Shown here: piece after piece, positions 47,636 through 59,341 of the stretch
Position numbering within the stretch: the stretch's first letter is position 1
Layout of the letters: each line of letters starts with the position of its first letter
NCBI GenBank assembly: GCA_025201345.1
Contig: JAIXMG010000007.1
Location: 186,001-250,000, forward strand
Direction: 5' to 3'
DNA from: Thamnidium elegans
Taxonomy: Eukaryota > Mucoromycota > Mucoromycetes > Mucorales > Mucoraceae
Length of the DNA: 64,000 bases
Made by a program: the position numbers and the translations under genes
Notes under the pieces: generated by a model
Database searches by the model: none
Seen by the model: only the letters and a program-made list of their open reading frames with translations
What the model was told of the DNA's origin: nothing

Positions 47636-47908
47636 AACCTATTCTCGGACGACTCTTTTGGTTAATTCAATCGGCGAAAGTAATGGGGGAGGGGTTTAGT
47701 TAAAGCAATCGGACCTTTTAAATCAAAATAATGGTGTGATAATATTGCATCAATTGTAAGGGGGCTAAGAAATCTTATATATAACTTGATAGAGATTTTA
47801 TTTTATTCTTCCCGTTCTTTATATATACTTTTTACTCTTGTAAAGCCACACACTTAATAAATATACACTCCTTTCCTTTCCTTTATATCACACACAAAAA
47901 AAAAAAAA

Positions 47909-48576
47909 ATGAATAAAAGTTTCCAAATCTTCAGTCCTTGTAACAAATTGGAATTCTTTGATGCACCTTTATATCCTTCTACGCCTTTATTCCAACCTGA
48001 CACAGGTAAATATTAAAAATAAGTTAAAAATAAAATAACTAATAGCATATATTAGATTACTTTCAGGGTTATACAACTTCGGTACCTGTGGTACCATCTC
48101 AAATTGACATGTATACCACTATGCCACCTAGTCCCGCCTCTTCTACAACAACTACAACAACAACATCACCTTCCTTTATCCATAATGTAACACATCAATT
48201 AAACCAAGCTGAAGCCGAAATTTTTTTACCAGAATTTCATCAATACTCTAAAGAATTCTATGAGAATGGTAGTCTGTTAAAGAAGAGAAGACGTCGCAGG
48301 TTTGATGAAGTAAATAATATGCCCATTGCTGAAGTACGAAGACAAGTGCATATTGAATCTGAAAAGAAGCGTAGAGCACAAATCAAACAGGGCTTTGATA
48401 GTTTACGTCAGCAATTACCGGGCGTAAATAAAAAGATGAGCAAGGTGGGGTTATTACAGTGTACTGTACAACATTTACAGCACTTTAAAAAGAGTCAAAT
48501 CACTATTTTAACTGAAATAGAAAGATTAATTCAGGATAATCAAAGGTTAAAAGCAGAACAAGGAATTTACATTTAG
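47909..48576 (+). CDS. bHLH transcription factor
   Basis: Two exons, 47909-48005 and 48056-48576 (205 aa). The acceptor ATTAG before ATTACTTTCAG is required by phase; the more obvious TTTCAG just downstream would break the frame. After a Thr/Ser/Pro-rich region, the bHLH lies at about 125-185: basic R-R-Q-V-H-I-E-S-E-K-K-R-R with H-x3-E-x3-R at the DNA-reading positions, helix 1 (IKQGFDSLRQQLPG), loop, and helix 2 (SKVGLLQCTVQHLQHF). It runs on into a leucine/isoleucine-spaced coil that may be a zipper. The H-E-R pattern predicts CACGTG-type E-box binding. The ordered target genes are unknown. Confidence 0.85.
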
Positions 48577-48742
48577 TACACACACGTTTTTCCCCTCCCC
48601 TTTTTTTTTCTTTCGTGACTATAAATAAATAAAAATTATATGTTCCTCTTTTTTTTTTTGCTTCTTTTCTTTCTAGTTTTTATATATATAATCTATTTCT
48701 GGTATAAATAACAACTATTTTTATATTTTCTCTTCTTTTTTT

Positions 48743-48745
<3 letters not shown>

Positions 48746-48773
<28 letters not shown>
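48746..48773. repeat. T28 homopolymer in MADS gene leader
   Basis: Twenty-eight T ending 21 bases before the start codon of the MADS-box gene. Poly(dT) tracts here could exclude nucleosomes; length may vary. Confidence 0.9.
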
Positions 48774-48794
48774 CTATATTTACAACATGTTTAG

Positions 48795-50171
48795 ATGGGA
48801 CGTAAAAAGATCAAGATTCAACCTATTCAAGATGAACGAAATAAACAAGTAAAGTAAATGGTGTCTTTTTCTTTTTCTTTTCTTATATAAAAACTTATTT
48901 TGTTTATGTATATAGGTCACGTTCCTGAAACGTAAACATGGTTTGATGAAGAAGGCCTATGAACTAAGTGTATTATGTAACTGCGAAATCGCTCTGCTTA
49001 TTTTTAACACAAGTGGAAAGTTAGTTCAGTATGCAAGTACTGATATTGACCATATATTAATGAAATACACTGAAGTAAAAAGAAAAAGAAAAAAAAGAAG
49101 CTTATACTGTAAAACAAGTACTTACTCTTTTCTTTTTTTAAAATAGTATAACGATCCTCATGAAAGTAAATCTAATCAAGATGTAATATACACACCTTTT
49201 TTTTTTATATTTTATATACATATAAATTTTTCTTTGTTTACTAAAGAAAATATATCTTAATAGTTTATTGACGCAACAGACGGTGACCAATGGGAAGAAG
49301 GTGAAGAGGGTATAGAGGAACAACATGAACTGGATAATGAAAGTACAAAGCAATCAGATAGCATAGCTGGATCCGTCCGTCACGCTCAACCATTACCTGC
49401 TCCACCTCCTCCACCTTTACCTCCTACTATGATGATGTATCATCAACCTCCTACGCGTTATCCCGTAAATTATGGTCCTCCCCCACCACCAATGCAAAGC
49501 TATTACGATGTATATCCACCTCATCCAATGTATATTGCGCAGGTAAATAAAAAAGGGTTTTTAAAGGGTTTCATTTGTTTTCTTAAAACGTTTATATGTA
49601 GGCTCCGACATATGCACCCATCATGCCTCCACAACCTCATCACCTTGTTTCATATGGTAATACAGGATCTGTTAGTCATACACCAAACCCCAATATATAT
49701 TACCACCATCCTGCTTCTGCCCCTTCTTCTGCTAAACGACCTGCCAACTTGCGAGTTGAAATACCAAACGAATCTGATCATCCAAACCCTTCCTTTGCAC
49801 CTCCGTCTGCTTTACCTTCACAGTTTGCACAGAATTTACCTTCACCCTCTACTTTTTATCCAGAGTTTTATCAGCAGAATGAATTACCTAGTCCACTGAA
49901 TTTTTCGTCAACACCAATTTCCAGTGGTACTTCGTTTCATTGGCCTGCGAGAGGGTCGGTGAGTGGGCCTGGTGGTCCTGGTGGTGGTGAGTATCGACCG
50001 TCTCCGTTAGCGAAACTGTAAGTTTGAATTTTACACACGTGTATATATTTTTTGTATGGGTATTAAATTTTTTTTTTTTTTTTTTTTTTTTTTGGATTTA
50101 GAAGTAATGATAATAAACGAAATCATCAGGATGAAGAAGAAAAGCAAATTGTAAAAAGGGCCAAATCTTGA
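48795..50171 (+). CDS. MEF2-type MADS-box transcription factor (Rlm1-like)
   Basis: Six exons, 48795-48848, 48916-49074, 49147-49182, 49264-49542, 49602-50017 and 50102-50171 (337 aa). The MADS domain is at the extreme N-terminus ([18 protein letters not shown] then [20 protein letters not shown]), followed by the MEF2-style [11 protein letters not shown]. An acidic segment (about 90-120) and a long Pro/Tyr/Ser-rich C-terminal region follow. The family includes yeast Rlm1/Smp1, targets of cell-wall integrity MAP kinase signalling, binding CTA(T/A)4TAG. An upstream ATG at 48787 is out of frame; the chosen ATG gives the invariant MGRKKI start. The last intron contains a T26 run (50068-50093). 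Confidence 0.93.
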
Positions 50172-50382
50172 TATAAAAAAAAAGTCAGTGCACACAGACA
50201 CACACCAACTATAAATAAATATAAAAAAAGGTTTTTTTTACAGGAAAAAAGTGCATAGTTTGTCACACACAAAAAGTGTTTTTTATTAAGGCAGCGAGAG
50301 GGGTTAAAAAAGGATGTAGCTATATACAAAAATGAGAAATATATATATATATAAAGGAGAGGTTTGGAGTATGTATTATTTT

Positions 50383-51553
50383 TTATATTTGACTTAAAAA
50401 GTCTTGCAGAGTTTGATCATCCCAAACATCTAATAATAAAATAATAAGTATATACAATAACAAAAAAAAAGAGAAAAAAGTTATCTTACCTTTTTGATCT
50501 TCTTCATCAATACTTTTACGAAGACAAGATGGTTTCTTCATAAATTGATCGTTAAGGAATGGGGTATTTGATTCAGGAACAGAAGAAGCCAAACGACGAC
50601 CGGTATGATGATGATGAATAGCAGAATAAAGTGGTGGTGGAGAGTAAGGACTGTATAACCGTTGATATCGTTTCGTAGGAGACGCATCCGATAAATTTAA
50701 ATTGGTCACACGACGATGTAATGGCGTAGTCATGGGCGGAGATGTCAAACCACCATTAGATACCGCAGTAATAGAAGAACAGTTAACCAACAAGTCTCTT
50801 TCTCTTTTTAACCTAGCCAACAGTTCTGCTTTACGACCCGTAGCAGATAACCCTCGTTCACGCAAGGCTTCTTTTAATTCGGCTACTGTAATGTCGTCAA
50901 AGTTAATCTTTTCCAGCTTTTGATCAAGCTGACGACGCAACTCTTCTTTATTGACCAACCGGTTGGACTGCGCATGTACCATGTTGACTCTGGGGATCTG
51001 CATGGGTAAGGGCTTTGATGAATTAAGAAGAGGAGGATGCTGTAAACCGGGAGTCAGTTGGAATTGGTTGTACATGCTGTCTTGTTGAGCTGGTTTGTAT
51101 TTATGAAAGTGAGGTGGTACAGAAGAGGATCGTTTGGTTGCCGGATGACGATTGTATTGTGATGACAGTGGTTGTGTAAATCCAATTGTGGTGGATTCGG
51201 GCCAGGAAAAATCAGAAGGGTAGTAGTGTTGAGGAGGTGAAATTAAATTGGATTCAGTAGAGGAAGAAGATTCTGGGGAGTGTGAGATGAATTCAAAGTT
51301 ATTAGTCTGCTTATTAAGAAAAGAGGTTAGTATCTTTTTTTTTAGTAGTGTTTTTTTTATTTACCGTTTCGTATTGAGGTGAAGGTGATTGATTGTACAT
51401 TATATTTTGTGGCATAACTCCTATCTCGTTGCTAGGTGGTGTATGATATGAAGCGGATTGTAATTGAATATGCTCGCTTTGATTGTATGTTTGTTCTGGG
51501 TGAAATGGACTAGTTAAAAGATTCATCGAACTTTGATGTAGGTTATTATTCAT
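50383..51553 (-). CDS. SAP-domain protein, putative nuclear regulator
   Basis: Three exons, 51553-51365, 51306-50490 and 50429-50383 (350 aa). The second exon has a tandem NAGNAG acceptor (AAGCAG), so an isoform with one extra Gln is possible. The N-terminal ~190 residues are Gln/Ser/Pro-rich. A SAP motif lies at about 200-233 (FDDITVAELKEALRERGL, then G-R-K-A-E-L-L-A-R-L), the two-helix fold that binds AT-rich DNA or acts in transcription and RNA metabolism. The last exon adds an acidic-hydrophobic end (D-V-W-D-D-Q-T-L-Q-D-F-L). SAP domains occur in SRF coactivators of the myocardin group, and this gene faces a MADS-box gene; a link is speculative. Convergent with it, 211 bases between stops. 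Confidence 0.75.
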
Positions 51554-52534
51554 TATATTTTGTTTAAAGGAAAAAAAAAAAGGTGTTTTTATGTATATAT
51601 ACGAAAGAGAAAAAAAAGATGTATTAAATAAAAAAAAAAGAAATTTATAATTGTAGGTTTCCGATTTTTTGAACTACGCCTGTTTCAGAATCCGGTTGAA
51701 TGTTGACTATTTTTCCAGGTCCGTTTTTTTTTTTTTCTTTCTGTTTCTTTTTTACAAAAAAGCACAAAGTGGTGTTACTTTTTGTTTAAAGCAGCAAAAA
51801 ATGCCAAGCGATTACTTACTGTTTGCTATTTAACAAAATTCGCCTTTTTGTTTCTATTCTTTTTTGTTTGCGGTCATTCAAAAAGACAATAAAAAAACCT
51901 TAAAAGGTCATTACCCAAATGTGGGGAAAAAAAAAGATTGCTTAAATTGGCTTGGGAATTAACAATATGTTATCCATGTGTCTCAAACAAACAAACAAAA
52001 ACCTAGTAAAACTTTTTTTTTTAATTGACATATGTATGTGGGGGGGGGGACGTATATAATCTTTTTACTGCGCCTACACCGAACAGAAAAAAAAAGCACA
52101 GACTTTTTTTTGATACCAATGGTTTTAACTTTTTTTAATTCCTTTTTTTAAAATAGTGCTAGTTTTATTGGTATCCCCGGTTACGACGATCTCTCTTCAT
52201 TTTTGACATTTTCCAATAATAGCAATTAACTAAAAGTAAAAACTATTTCCGCAAATAAAATATCATGATTGGCTCAAAAATATATATATATGTAAATTAT
52301 AAATAGCCTTTTTTTTTTATAAATCGAAAATACGTTAAGAAAAATGCAACGTGATAGCTAAGCAATATTTTTTGAACAACGTTTTTTTTTTTGCAGTAAA
52401 AAAACTTGTACTTTAAAAAAAGGGGAGGTCTCGATCTTTTTTTGTTTAGCTTCGGAAATCATTCTTATTCTTGGTTACGGAAACGCTTTCCGTTCTTAAA
52501 AAAAAGATGAGAAAGAGAGTGTGTAACCCCAGTC

Positions 52535-52570
<36 letters not shown>

Positions 52571-53284
52571 TCTGATAGATTGGTAATCGGGAAACAATAG
52601 AACCTGAAGTCACCCTTTTTTTTACTAAAAAAAAAATACCATCGGTATTACGTCAGTCTGAGATCGAAATGGGTTTTTTATTGCATTAGATGACTGACAA
52701 AGAGTCAAGACGTATTTTCTGTGTTTAGCTTGGCACTTTTTTGTATTATTCATCCTTTATAAATCCAGTTAGTAAGTCAATTGCACAAAAGAAAAGCTTA
52801 GCCGTAGTTAGTGCTATATCAAGGGACAAAAATAGTGATATACCCAAATCTAGTTAAAAGGTATCATACTCAGAATTTTCAAACGGGTGATTTTTTTTAT
52901 TTTAGAATTGTGCGCAGCAACGTAAACAAAGGAAAACGGTAAAATGCGTAATCTCGGTCTTAAAAAGATATCAAAGTGACGCATTGTGTTACCATGACTA
53001 CGTGGCATTACTACTTCTTTTTTTTAAAAAAAAAGGAAAAAAGAACAATTACGGCGTAACAATTACAATATATCATCTCTTTTTAACAGTACATTAGTAA
53101 CACTGCGTAATACCATTCAGCTGTGCAATTCAGTTTTTTAAAAAGAAAATAATGTATAGTTTTCTATCGGGTATAAACGCATATTTTTTTATTTTTTTGC
53201 ATAAAAAGTTTTTTTTTGTGACCCTTTTTTTCAATAGAAAATTTGACATTTTCTCTCAGTAAGGCATGATAAAAAAAAACTTTA
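51554..53284. other. Intergenic, SAP gene 5' / SAC phosphatase 3'
   Basis: 1.7 kb with many A/T runs, including A29 at 52540-52568 and a G9 at 52039. No supported gene. Upstream region of the SAP gene and 3' flank of the SAC gene. Confidence 0.6.
52540..52568. repeat. A29 homopolymer
   Basis: Twenty-nine consecutive A in a non-coding spacer; no adjacent retroposed sequence recognised. Confidence 0.9.
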
Positions 53285-54400
53285 TTAAATCCAAATGGCT
53301 TGCTTAATTTTATGCCCCATTTTCTTAAAGATACCATCCGTCTTTTCGGCTTGTTCCAAACTAGGATGATATTTTTTTTTTTAGTTACACACCTATTTTT
53401 TAATGTAGAAGCGCGATTCTTACCTAATGATAGCTTTTTGAATAACAAAACCTTTATCCTTATGTCCTGATGCTTCTGTAATGGCCTTTACCATATCTTG
53501 AATTTGTTGCTTACAACTCTCTACTTCGCCATCCAATTCACCCAAGATATTATATCGAACTGCTTTAAAAGTAATTGTTGAGATTTTGTTTTCTTCCTCT
53601 TCTTCTTCGTCTGAGCTTGAACCTTCCGTGATAGTGGTCGTACCACCATCGCCTTGTTGTTGAATATTTAAAGCTCCTAAACTCTTGTTTTGAATACTAC
53701 CTGTGTTCCATCGAACTAATTCTCCTTCAGTTAAATAACTCAAGATGATACCATAGTTTTGGTCGGCAGATCGAGACGCGGGTGTTAACGTGGATAAGAT
53801 ATACTCTCCCACCTGAATTGAAACAAGTGTTTCAAATGCAAGTCGTTTAAATTGAATAACTTTTTCTAGACTGTAATTGTAACTGCAGATATAAAGTGCT
53901 TTTTCTGTCAAGAGTAACACTTTTTCTTCAAACTCTTTTGCTGATTTACTGCGTGCAAATATCATGAGTCTTATTGTATCGTATAAATGTGTAATATTTA
54001 CCTTTTTTTAGTAGATTCGGTTGGTGATAATAATGTCCAACCATTAATTTTTGTTTCGTCATCTGCAATTACGATTTCACTACTTATCTCGACTAGAATA
54101 TAAATTAGTCATAGATAAATTGATATGGAAGTAAAACTTTACTAGCATCAGATCTGATTTTAGCCCATCTTCTTTCAATGCCTGGTTCAGCCGACATTTT
54201 TGTGCTTTGAGGTACATGTCTAAAAATTTCAGTTTTATGGTAACCCAAGATAAAATCTACCGTAGCCTGTCTCCAGAAATCCTTAATTGTATTGAAATAC
54301 ATTCTTGCTAATGAATTGGAAGCATCGTTCATCATGCCTGTAATATTTCTTTTACCGGTTCTACATCATATATATTTTTTTAGAGACAGATTGTCTTGCA

Positions 54401-54448
<48 letters not shown>

Positions 54449-56963
54449 TGGTAAAATCACCTTTTAAGGCACTTGTACCTGCATACATTCTAGAAATCAT
54501 ATCACCATTATTTGCCCAGACTAAAAGTGGGGGGGGGGAAATTAAGTAAATGTGTGTCGCCGTACAAATAATAGCTTACCGTTATTAAATATTCTTTCAA
54601 ACTGGTCATAATATTTAATTCCTTGCTCTGGGTACTCGGAGATACCGAACCGCATTAATTGTAAATTAAGTACACTACGACCAAATGCACTCTTTAAAAA
54701 TATATTTAATATTCGGAAAATGAATTTTTATATAGCATGTGTGTGTTACCTGAACTACGTTGGTTCTATCTAAACAATCCATGCAATTCTAAATAGTTAT
54801 TTAGTAAGTACAATAGATATTTACCACACGTTTAAAAGCGAAATTCTTACCGTTCTAAATGTACCGGATTGTTCACATAAAGCGTTTTTTTCTCCACTTG
54901 ATTCCCAAAAATATCTAATTATATACAAGTTGAGCTCTCCTTTATCCCGTAGCAATAGAAATAGTACTTACTGTATTTTTGACAAGTCGTCGTATAAACT
55001 TTTACTCAGTTTACTGATATTTTCAAATCGCATACCTTTTGTTTCTCTGTGAAAATCAAATTCAACATACCTAAAAAAATAAACGTTATTACATGTATAC
55101 ATACGATAAATATGTAATGTCTTATTACTTGATGTTGGGATCAGCTAAATTCTCTACAAGTTTACGATACTCCGAACCAACAATCGCTTCTCTGCCAGAT
55201 AACTCTGTTAAATTAACAACAATTTGTCGACCGTATAATTTTTCTTGAACTTTGAAATGCTTATCAAATGCAGATTCGTTTTCTTCTTCGGTTCTTTCTA
55301 AACTAGGTACTGGGTGTAAGCTATAAGGGGATTGACTCCAGAATAATGGAACTGTATATATATAAGTAAACTATATATAAAAAAAAAAAAGTATTTTGAT
55401 ATATTAAATCTTACTTGATCCGCGTGTTTGAATAAAGGATGCTACATGATTAGCTTGATCTCGCTACAGGCAAAAATGCATTAGTGGTCATTTTTTTATT
55501 TTATTTTTTTGCTGCTGCATTACCTTGAATAAAACTACTTGCTCAGTTTCAACGAAATTGGCGACTTGACCATCCTCATTTATACCTCTTCTTTGATAAC
55601 GCATACCTTTTTATTTATTTATTTTTTAGTACGCAAATATATTTACCGATCCAACTGTAAAAAATTACCTGCTCTTTCTCTACTTCTTCTTGAGATCAAT
55701 ACAAAATCAAATTCATATCCTTCAATATTACATGGCTCAATTTGCAATGTACCTTGCATAACAGGCACAATCCAATCATCCATCTAAAATAATATTACAC
55801 AACAATTTACCATATGAAATTCTCAAACACAATATAAAACTTTTACCTTGTGGGTTACAAAGTCACGCGTAAGATGTTCATTCCACCAAAACCTTCTATC
55901 CACTTTTTTCCACAACGGTATTGTTTTATCATCATAAGAAGCATCGGATCGGCTCTTGTCATAAGATCTCTGAAAATTATTAGTTATATCTGTACACATA
56001 AAAGAGTTATTAAAAGTTTATACAAGTCTTTGTTAATGTATGTACCACATGAGTTTGAATAAATAAACATGGATCTACTAAACATTTCAGTCACTTGTCG
56101 GACCAGACGTTGCTCCAATGCCTCGTCTACTTCGTTATCGTCTTCTTCAAACGAAGAAGAAGAGCTGGAATCGACTGGAATAACAAGATCAGGCTTCTTT
56201 TTTAAAAGATCAGAAGTAAATTGCTCTAATAAAGCTTCTTCCGGCAACGTTTCATTTAACGCCTCTTCCGATTTCTTTTTTAAAAAGGATTTGCGGATGC
56301 GGGTGATAAATGAGTTGGACTGAGTTAATAAGACGGGTGGGGAAGTAGGTCGCTTTTTGCTTATTGGCGTTTCCTCTTCGTCGTCGTCTTCTTCTTCTTG
56401 CTATCAAGAAAATGACAACTGCTATTTGAATATACGATTTTTTATGCAGCGTACACTTTTTTTTTATATTACCTTTCTGTTCAACTTTTGACATGCTTTA
56501 AATGAATCAAAACTCAGACAGCTTACTCGTTCTATTACATAAACTGGATTTCCAAATAAATGACCTCGAAGTTGAACAGATGATATGATAATCATATACT
56601 TTTCTAAATAAACACAAGAATTTAGCTTTGACCTTTTTAAACGTATCCCCCCCCCCCTCTTTTTTTTTTTACCTCGAAACCCTTCCATAAATCCCAAGAC
56701 TCCATAAATATCATAACTTTGAACAATGTTTACCGGTTCAAACGTATCTAAAATAACCATTGTGTTAACGTAAGCCCTCTTCTTTTTCCGTATTTTTTTT
56801 TTTTAAAAAAAAAAAAACCTCTGCGAGTCATGCCGTGTCCGTCAAAATGAATTTCTAATATATGCTGCTCATCTTTAACCAGGACAAATGAACTTGTTGT
56901 CACGTAAAGACGTATAGTTTCCTTTTTGTTGGTTGTTGACGGTATCAATGAAGTACAACGCAT
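53285..56963 (-). CDS. SAC-domain phosphoinositide phosphatase with SacF domain (INPP5F/Sac2-like)
   Basis: Eighteen predicted exons: 56963-56819, 56747-56673, 56603-56473, 56400-56046, 55989-55847, 55783-55669, 55606-55524, 55463-55415, 55351-55129, 55070-54972, 54914-54851, 54788-54750, 54691-54580, 54520-54448, 54360-54143, 54092-54002, 53969-53424 and 53360-53285 (878 aa). The Sac domain spans roughly 40-560: DITNNFQRSY, PLWKKVDRRFWWNEHL, MRYQRRGINEDG-VANFVETEQ, GSIPLFWSQSP, then the CX5R loop N-C-M-D-C-L-D-R-T-N (about 495) and MYAGTSALKGDFTRTG. A hSac2/SacF domain (about 680-800) and a basic tail follow. INPP5F-type enzymes remove 4- or 5-phosphates from phosphoinositides in endocytic membranes. 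An acidic Ser/Glu insert sits between early Sac strands. The exon-4 acceptor TACAG at 55990 is chosen because it restores DITNNFQR. Confidence 0.9.
54405..54445. repeat. T41 homopolymer inside an intron
   Basis: Longest homopolymer in the window (poly-A on the sense strand), directly after the splice donor of the SAC phosphatase intron between exons 14 and 15. Length is probably unstable or poorly resolved. Confidence 0.9.
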
Positions 56964-57677
56964 GACTGTGCTTATAAAAAGTTTAGATTGAAAAAAGAAA
57001 AAGGGAAGAAAAAAAAACTATTTAAAAAGAGTAACTTAGTTGCTTTTCAGGATAATTATATATCCAGTGATACAAAGCTTTTCGCTGCATGCATTTTTGA
57101 GTGTTTATTCCCAAGCGACGATAAAAATATATTGTTACCGAAAAATAACTTTATTTAAAATATTAAAGATAACCAAAGAATAATGCTCTTCTTTTTTTTT
57201 TATATATTGATAAAAGAGATGTACTAGCCACGTTTATATAAAAGTGTTTCTCAGAACTGCTCTCGTGGACTCTCATATCTGTATAATCCCTTCTATTTTT
57301 TTTATATAGTAAAACAGAATCTTCTGTCGGTCAGGAACCCACAGGAACTAGGGCTGCAGAAGAAGCAAAAAAGGTAGGTGGGAACCACTGGACGGCTAGC
57401 AAAAAACGATTTTTAAAGAGTATAAGTTCTTATTTTTATCCAGTACTTCACGAAACCCGCGTATTTCCAAATAGACGAGCTTTATGGCTAAAAAAAAACC
57501 GAAAATCTCGGTGGAAAGGGTAGTAAATGCTTCAGTAGCAATTGAAATTATTCCCGGTTGAGAGATCAATTCAGGAGAATAAACTCTAAGGGAGATTATC
57601 TCCCGACATTTACTTATACACCTTCTCTGTTTTTTTTTAAAAAAAAAAAAATCGCTCTCTTTTTCTAGTAGTATTTG
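56964..57677. promoter_or_regulatory. Divergent intergenic region SAC phosphatase / DUF6729-like gene
   Basis: 714 bases between divergent start codons, carrying both promoters. The minus-strand frame at 57396-57797 overlaps the start of the plus-strand gene and has no recognisable domain, so I reject it. Confidence 0.5.
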
Positions 57678-57819
57678 ATGAAATCTTCCGTTAAAACCCA
57701 AAGAAAAGTTATAAATCTTCCCAAGAAACCTGTCATGGGTAGTTTTAAAGTAACCAATAGTCGTCTTATAGACGGTAAATGCAGGAATACAAATCAAGTG
57801 TTTCTTGATAGTGACGAAG

Positions 57820-57850
<31 letters not shown>

Positions 57851-58854
57851 CGCCTTCCCCAAAAAGCTCCCTTTTATATATTCATATATATTTTTTAAAT
57901 AGGATGATGAAAATGATTATTTAACTGAATCTAATCTTGAACAAATTATTGAGATGGTAAATAATATTGATTTGAAAGATCCCGACGGAAATATTAGTAA
58001 GGCTTCAAGGTTGTTCTTTTATATATCTTACTCCAATGGGTTTTTACCGTACAGAGTTTATTTTTTACTAAACATTTCAATTTTACATTTGCAGTGACGA
58101 GAAACCCAACATGGTGAGTTATGTCGACTTTGATTTATGTGCACAAATATATGAAGCTATTCTCGATATACCCATAGAGCCCAGTATCCAACACTTGGTT
58201 AAGAAATATCTAAACACTACACAACAAAAGTTGAGGGAACCTGAAGCGGTGAACACAATGTACCAGAAACAATGTACCATCTGGATTATACCACCTGCAC
58301 CTGCATTTATTCCTGGAGATTTTAAATTCGATGTTGAACAGTTATTATATCCTCGAGTTTGTGTATGGGTACCTCATCACCTTCCTTTTAAAAAGAAGCA
58401 AGATAGTTTAATCTGTCCTACCGCAGACTGTGATGGAAAGCTTGGTTCAGAGGGGTTTACAGACCAGTACACGTACCGTAAAATCATAGGGCCTGCCGAG
58501 TAAGTAACTCTTTTTTTTTTTTAAAAAAAAAAATAACGTTTTTCTCTAAAATATTTTATTAGTCATTTTTATATCTTGACTCATACCTATAAATGTTCTA
58601 AAAATGAAAAACATATCTTTGGTGGATGCAATGAAAAAATCGTCAACCAACTTCATGAGTTATCACAACGAGGTTACGATATACATCATATGGCATCAAA
58701 CTATGGAATTTCAAAGACATTGCAACACGTTGCCTCAGTTTATAAACGAAACGGTATGTCTGATGCAGCCGTTATTGCTGCTGTAAAGAGTTTACATTCA
58801 GAAAAGATCAAACGGTTACATAAGCAGTATACACTTGCATTAAATAAAAGCTAA
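57678..58854 (+). CDS. DUF6729-like zinc-binding protein, function unknown
   Basis: Four exons, 57678-57821, 57903-58009, 58095-58499 and 58563-58854 (315 aa). The first 110 residues are basic then acidic and probably disordered. The C-terminal two thirds match what I remember of the fungal DUF6729 region: V-W-V-P-H-H-L-P-F, a C-P-x3-C knuckle, G-F-T-D-Q-Y-T-Y-R-K-I, H-F-Y-I-L-T-H-T-Y-K-C, then F-G-G-C-N and a helical end. DUF6729 often sits upstream of helicase- or transposon-linked domains in fungi, but here the protein stops after it. It may be a free-standing or host-captured copy. Exon 2 uses a weak GTTGTT donor, needed by phase. Confidence 0.65.
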
Positions 58855-59341
58855 AGTTTTGTTTTGTTATTTGACACAGTTTAATACTATTGGATACATT
58901 AGATCTCTTGCGCTGATGAAAAGGGAGAAGCAAACCTCCCTTCTTGTTAGCCACATACTACTTTTTTTTATTACTTGAAAGTACATTATTTTAAACAGCA
59001 TATACACTTTTATTCATAAATTATTAGTTCACTTTTGGGGGAAAAAATAGCTTGAAAGTAAAAAAATAAATACATGTGGTTCTTTTTAATCACATTTCTG
59101 CTATCATATTATGCGACGTACAGTGGCCTTTTCTTTGTAATACATTTGATCATTATCTTGGTCTCGAGCAGTCCTATTGTGTACCTAAATGTCATTGTTT
59201 TACTGCGTTGATTTCCCTTATGAATGATTTTAACAAGCATATATATATTTGAGTTTTTTTTTCCCTGTCTTACACATCTGAAATACACTACAAATAATTA
59301 TAAGAACAAGAGAATAAACTTTTTTTGAGAGATCCCAAATA
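58855..59341. other. Intergenic
   Basis: 487 bases after the DUF6729-like gene; AT-rich convergent spacer. Nothing recognised. Confidence 0.6.

Larger units (their letters stand above)
42221..47908. other. Gene-free repeat island
   Basis: 5.7 kb with no intact gene, between the start of the Fab1-like gene (minus) and the start of the bHLH gene (plus). It holds two zinc-finger gene relics, two foldback palindromes and a short tandem repeat, each listed separately. Outside those it is AT-rich with many stops on all frames. Confidence 0.7.

Noticed and set aside
49429..49899. 156-codon frame reading through the MADS gene intron
   Set aside because: It runs through a GT-AG intron and out of the MADS frame afterwards; the spliced frame gives a consistent Pro-rich protein.
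57396..57797. 133-codon minus-strand frame overlapping the DUF6729-like gene start
   Set aside because: Antisense to exon 1 of a better supported gene and without domains.
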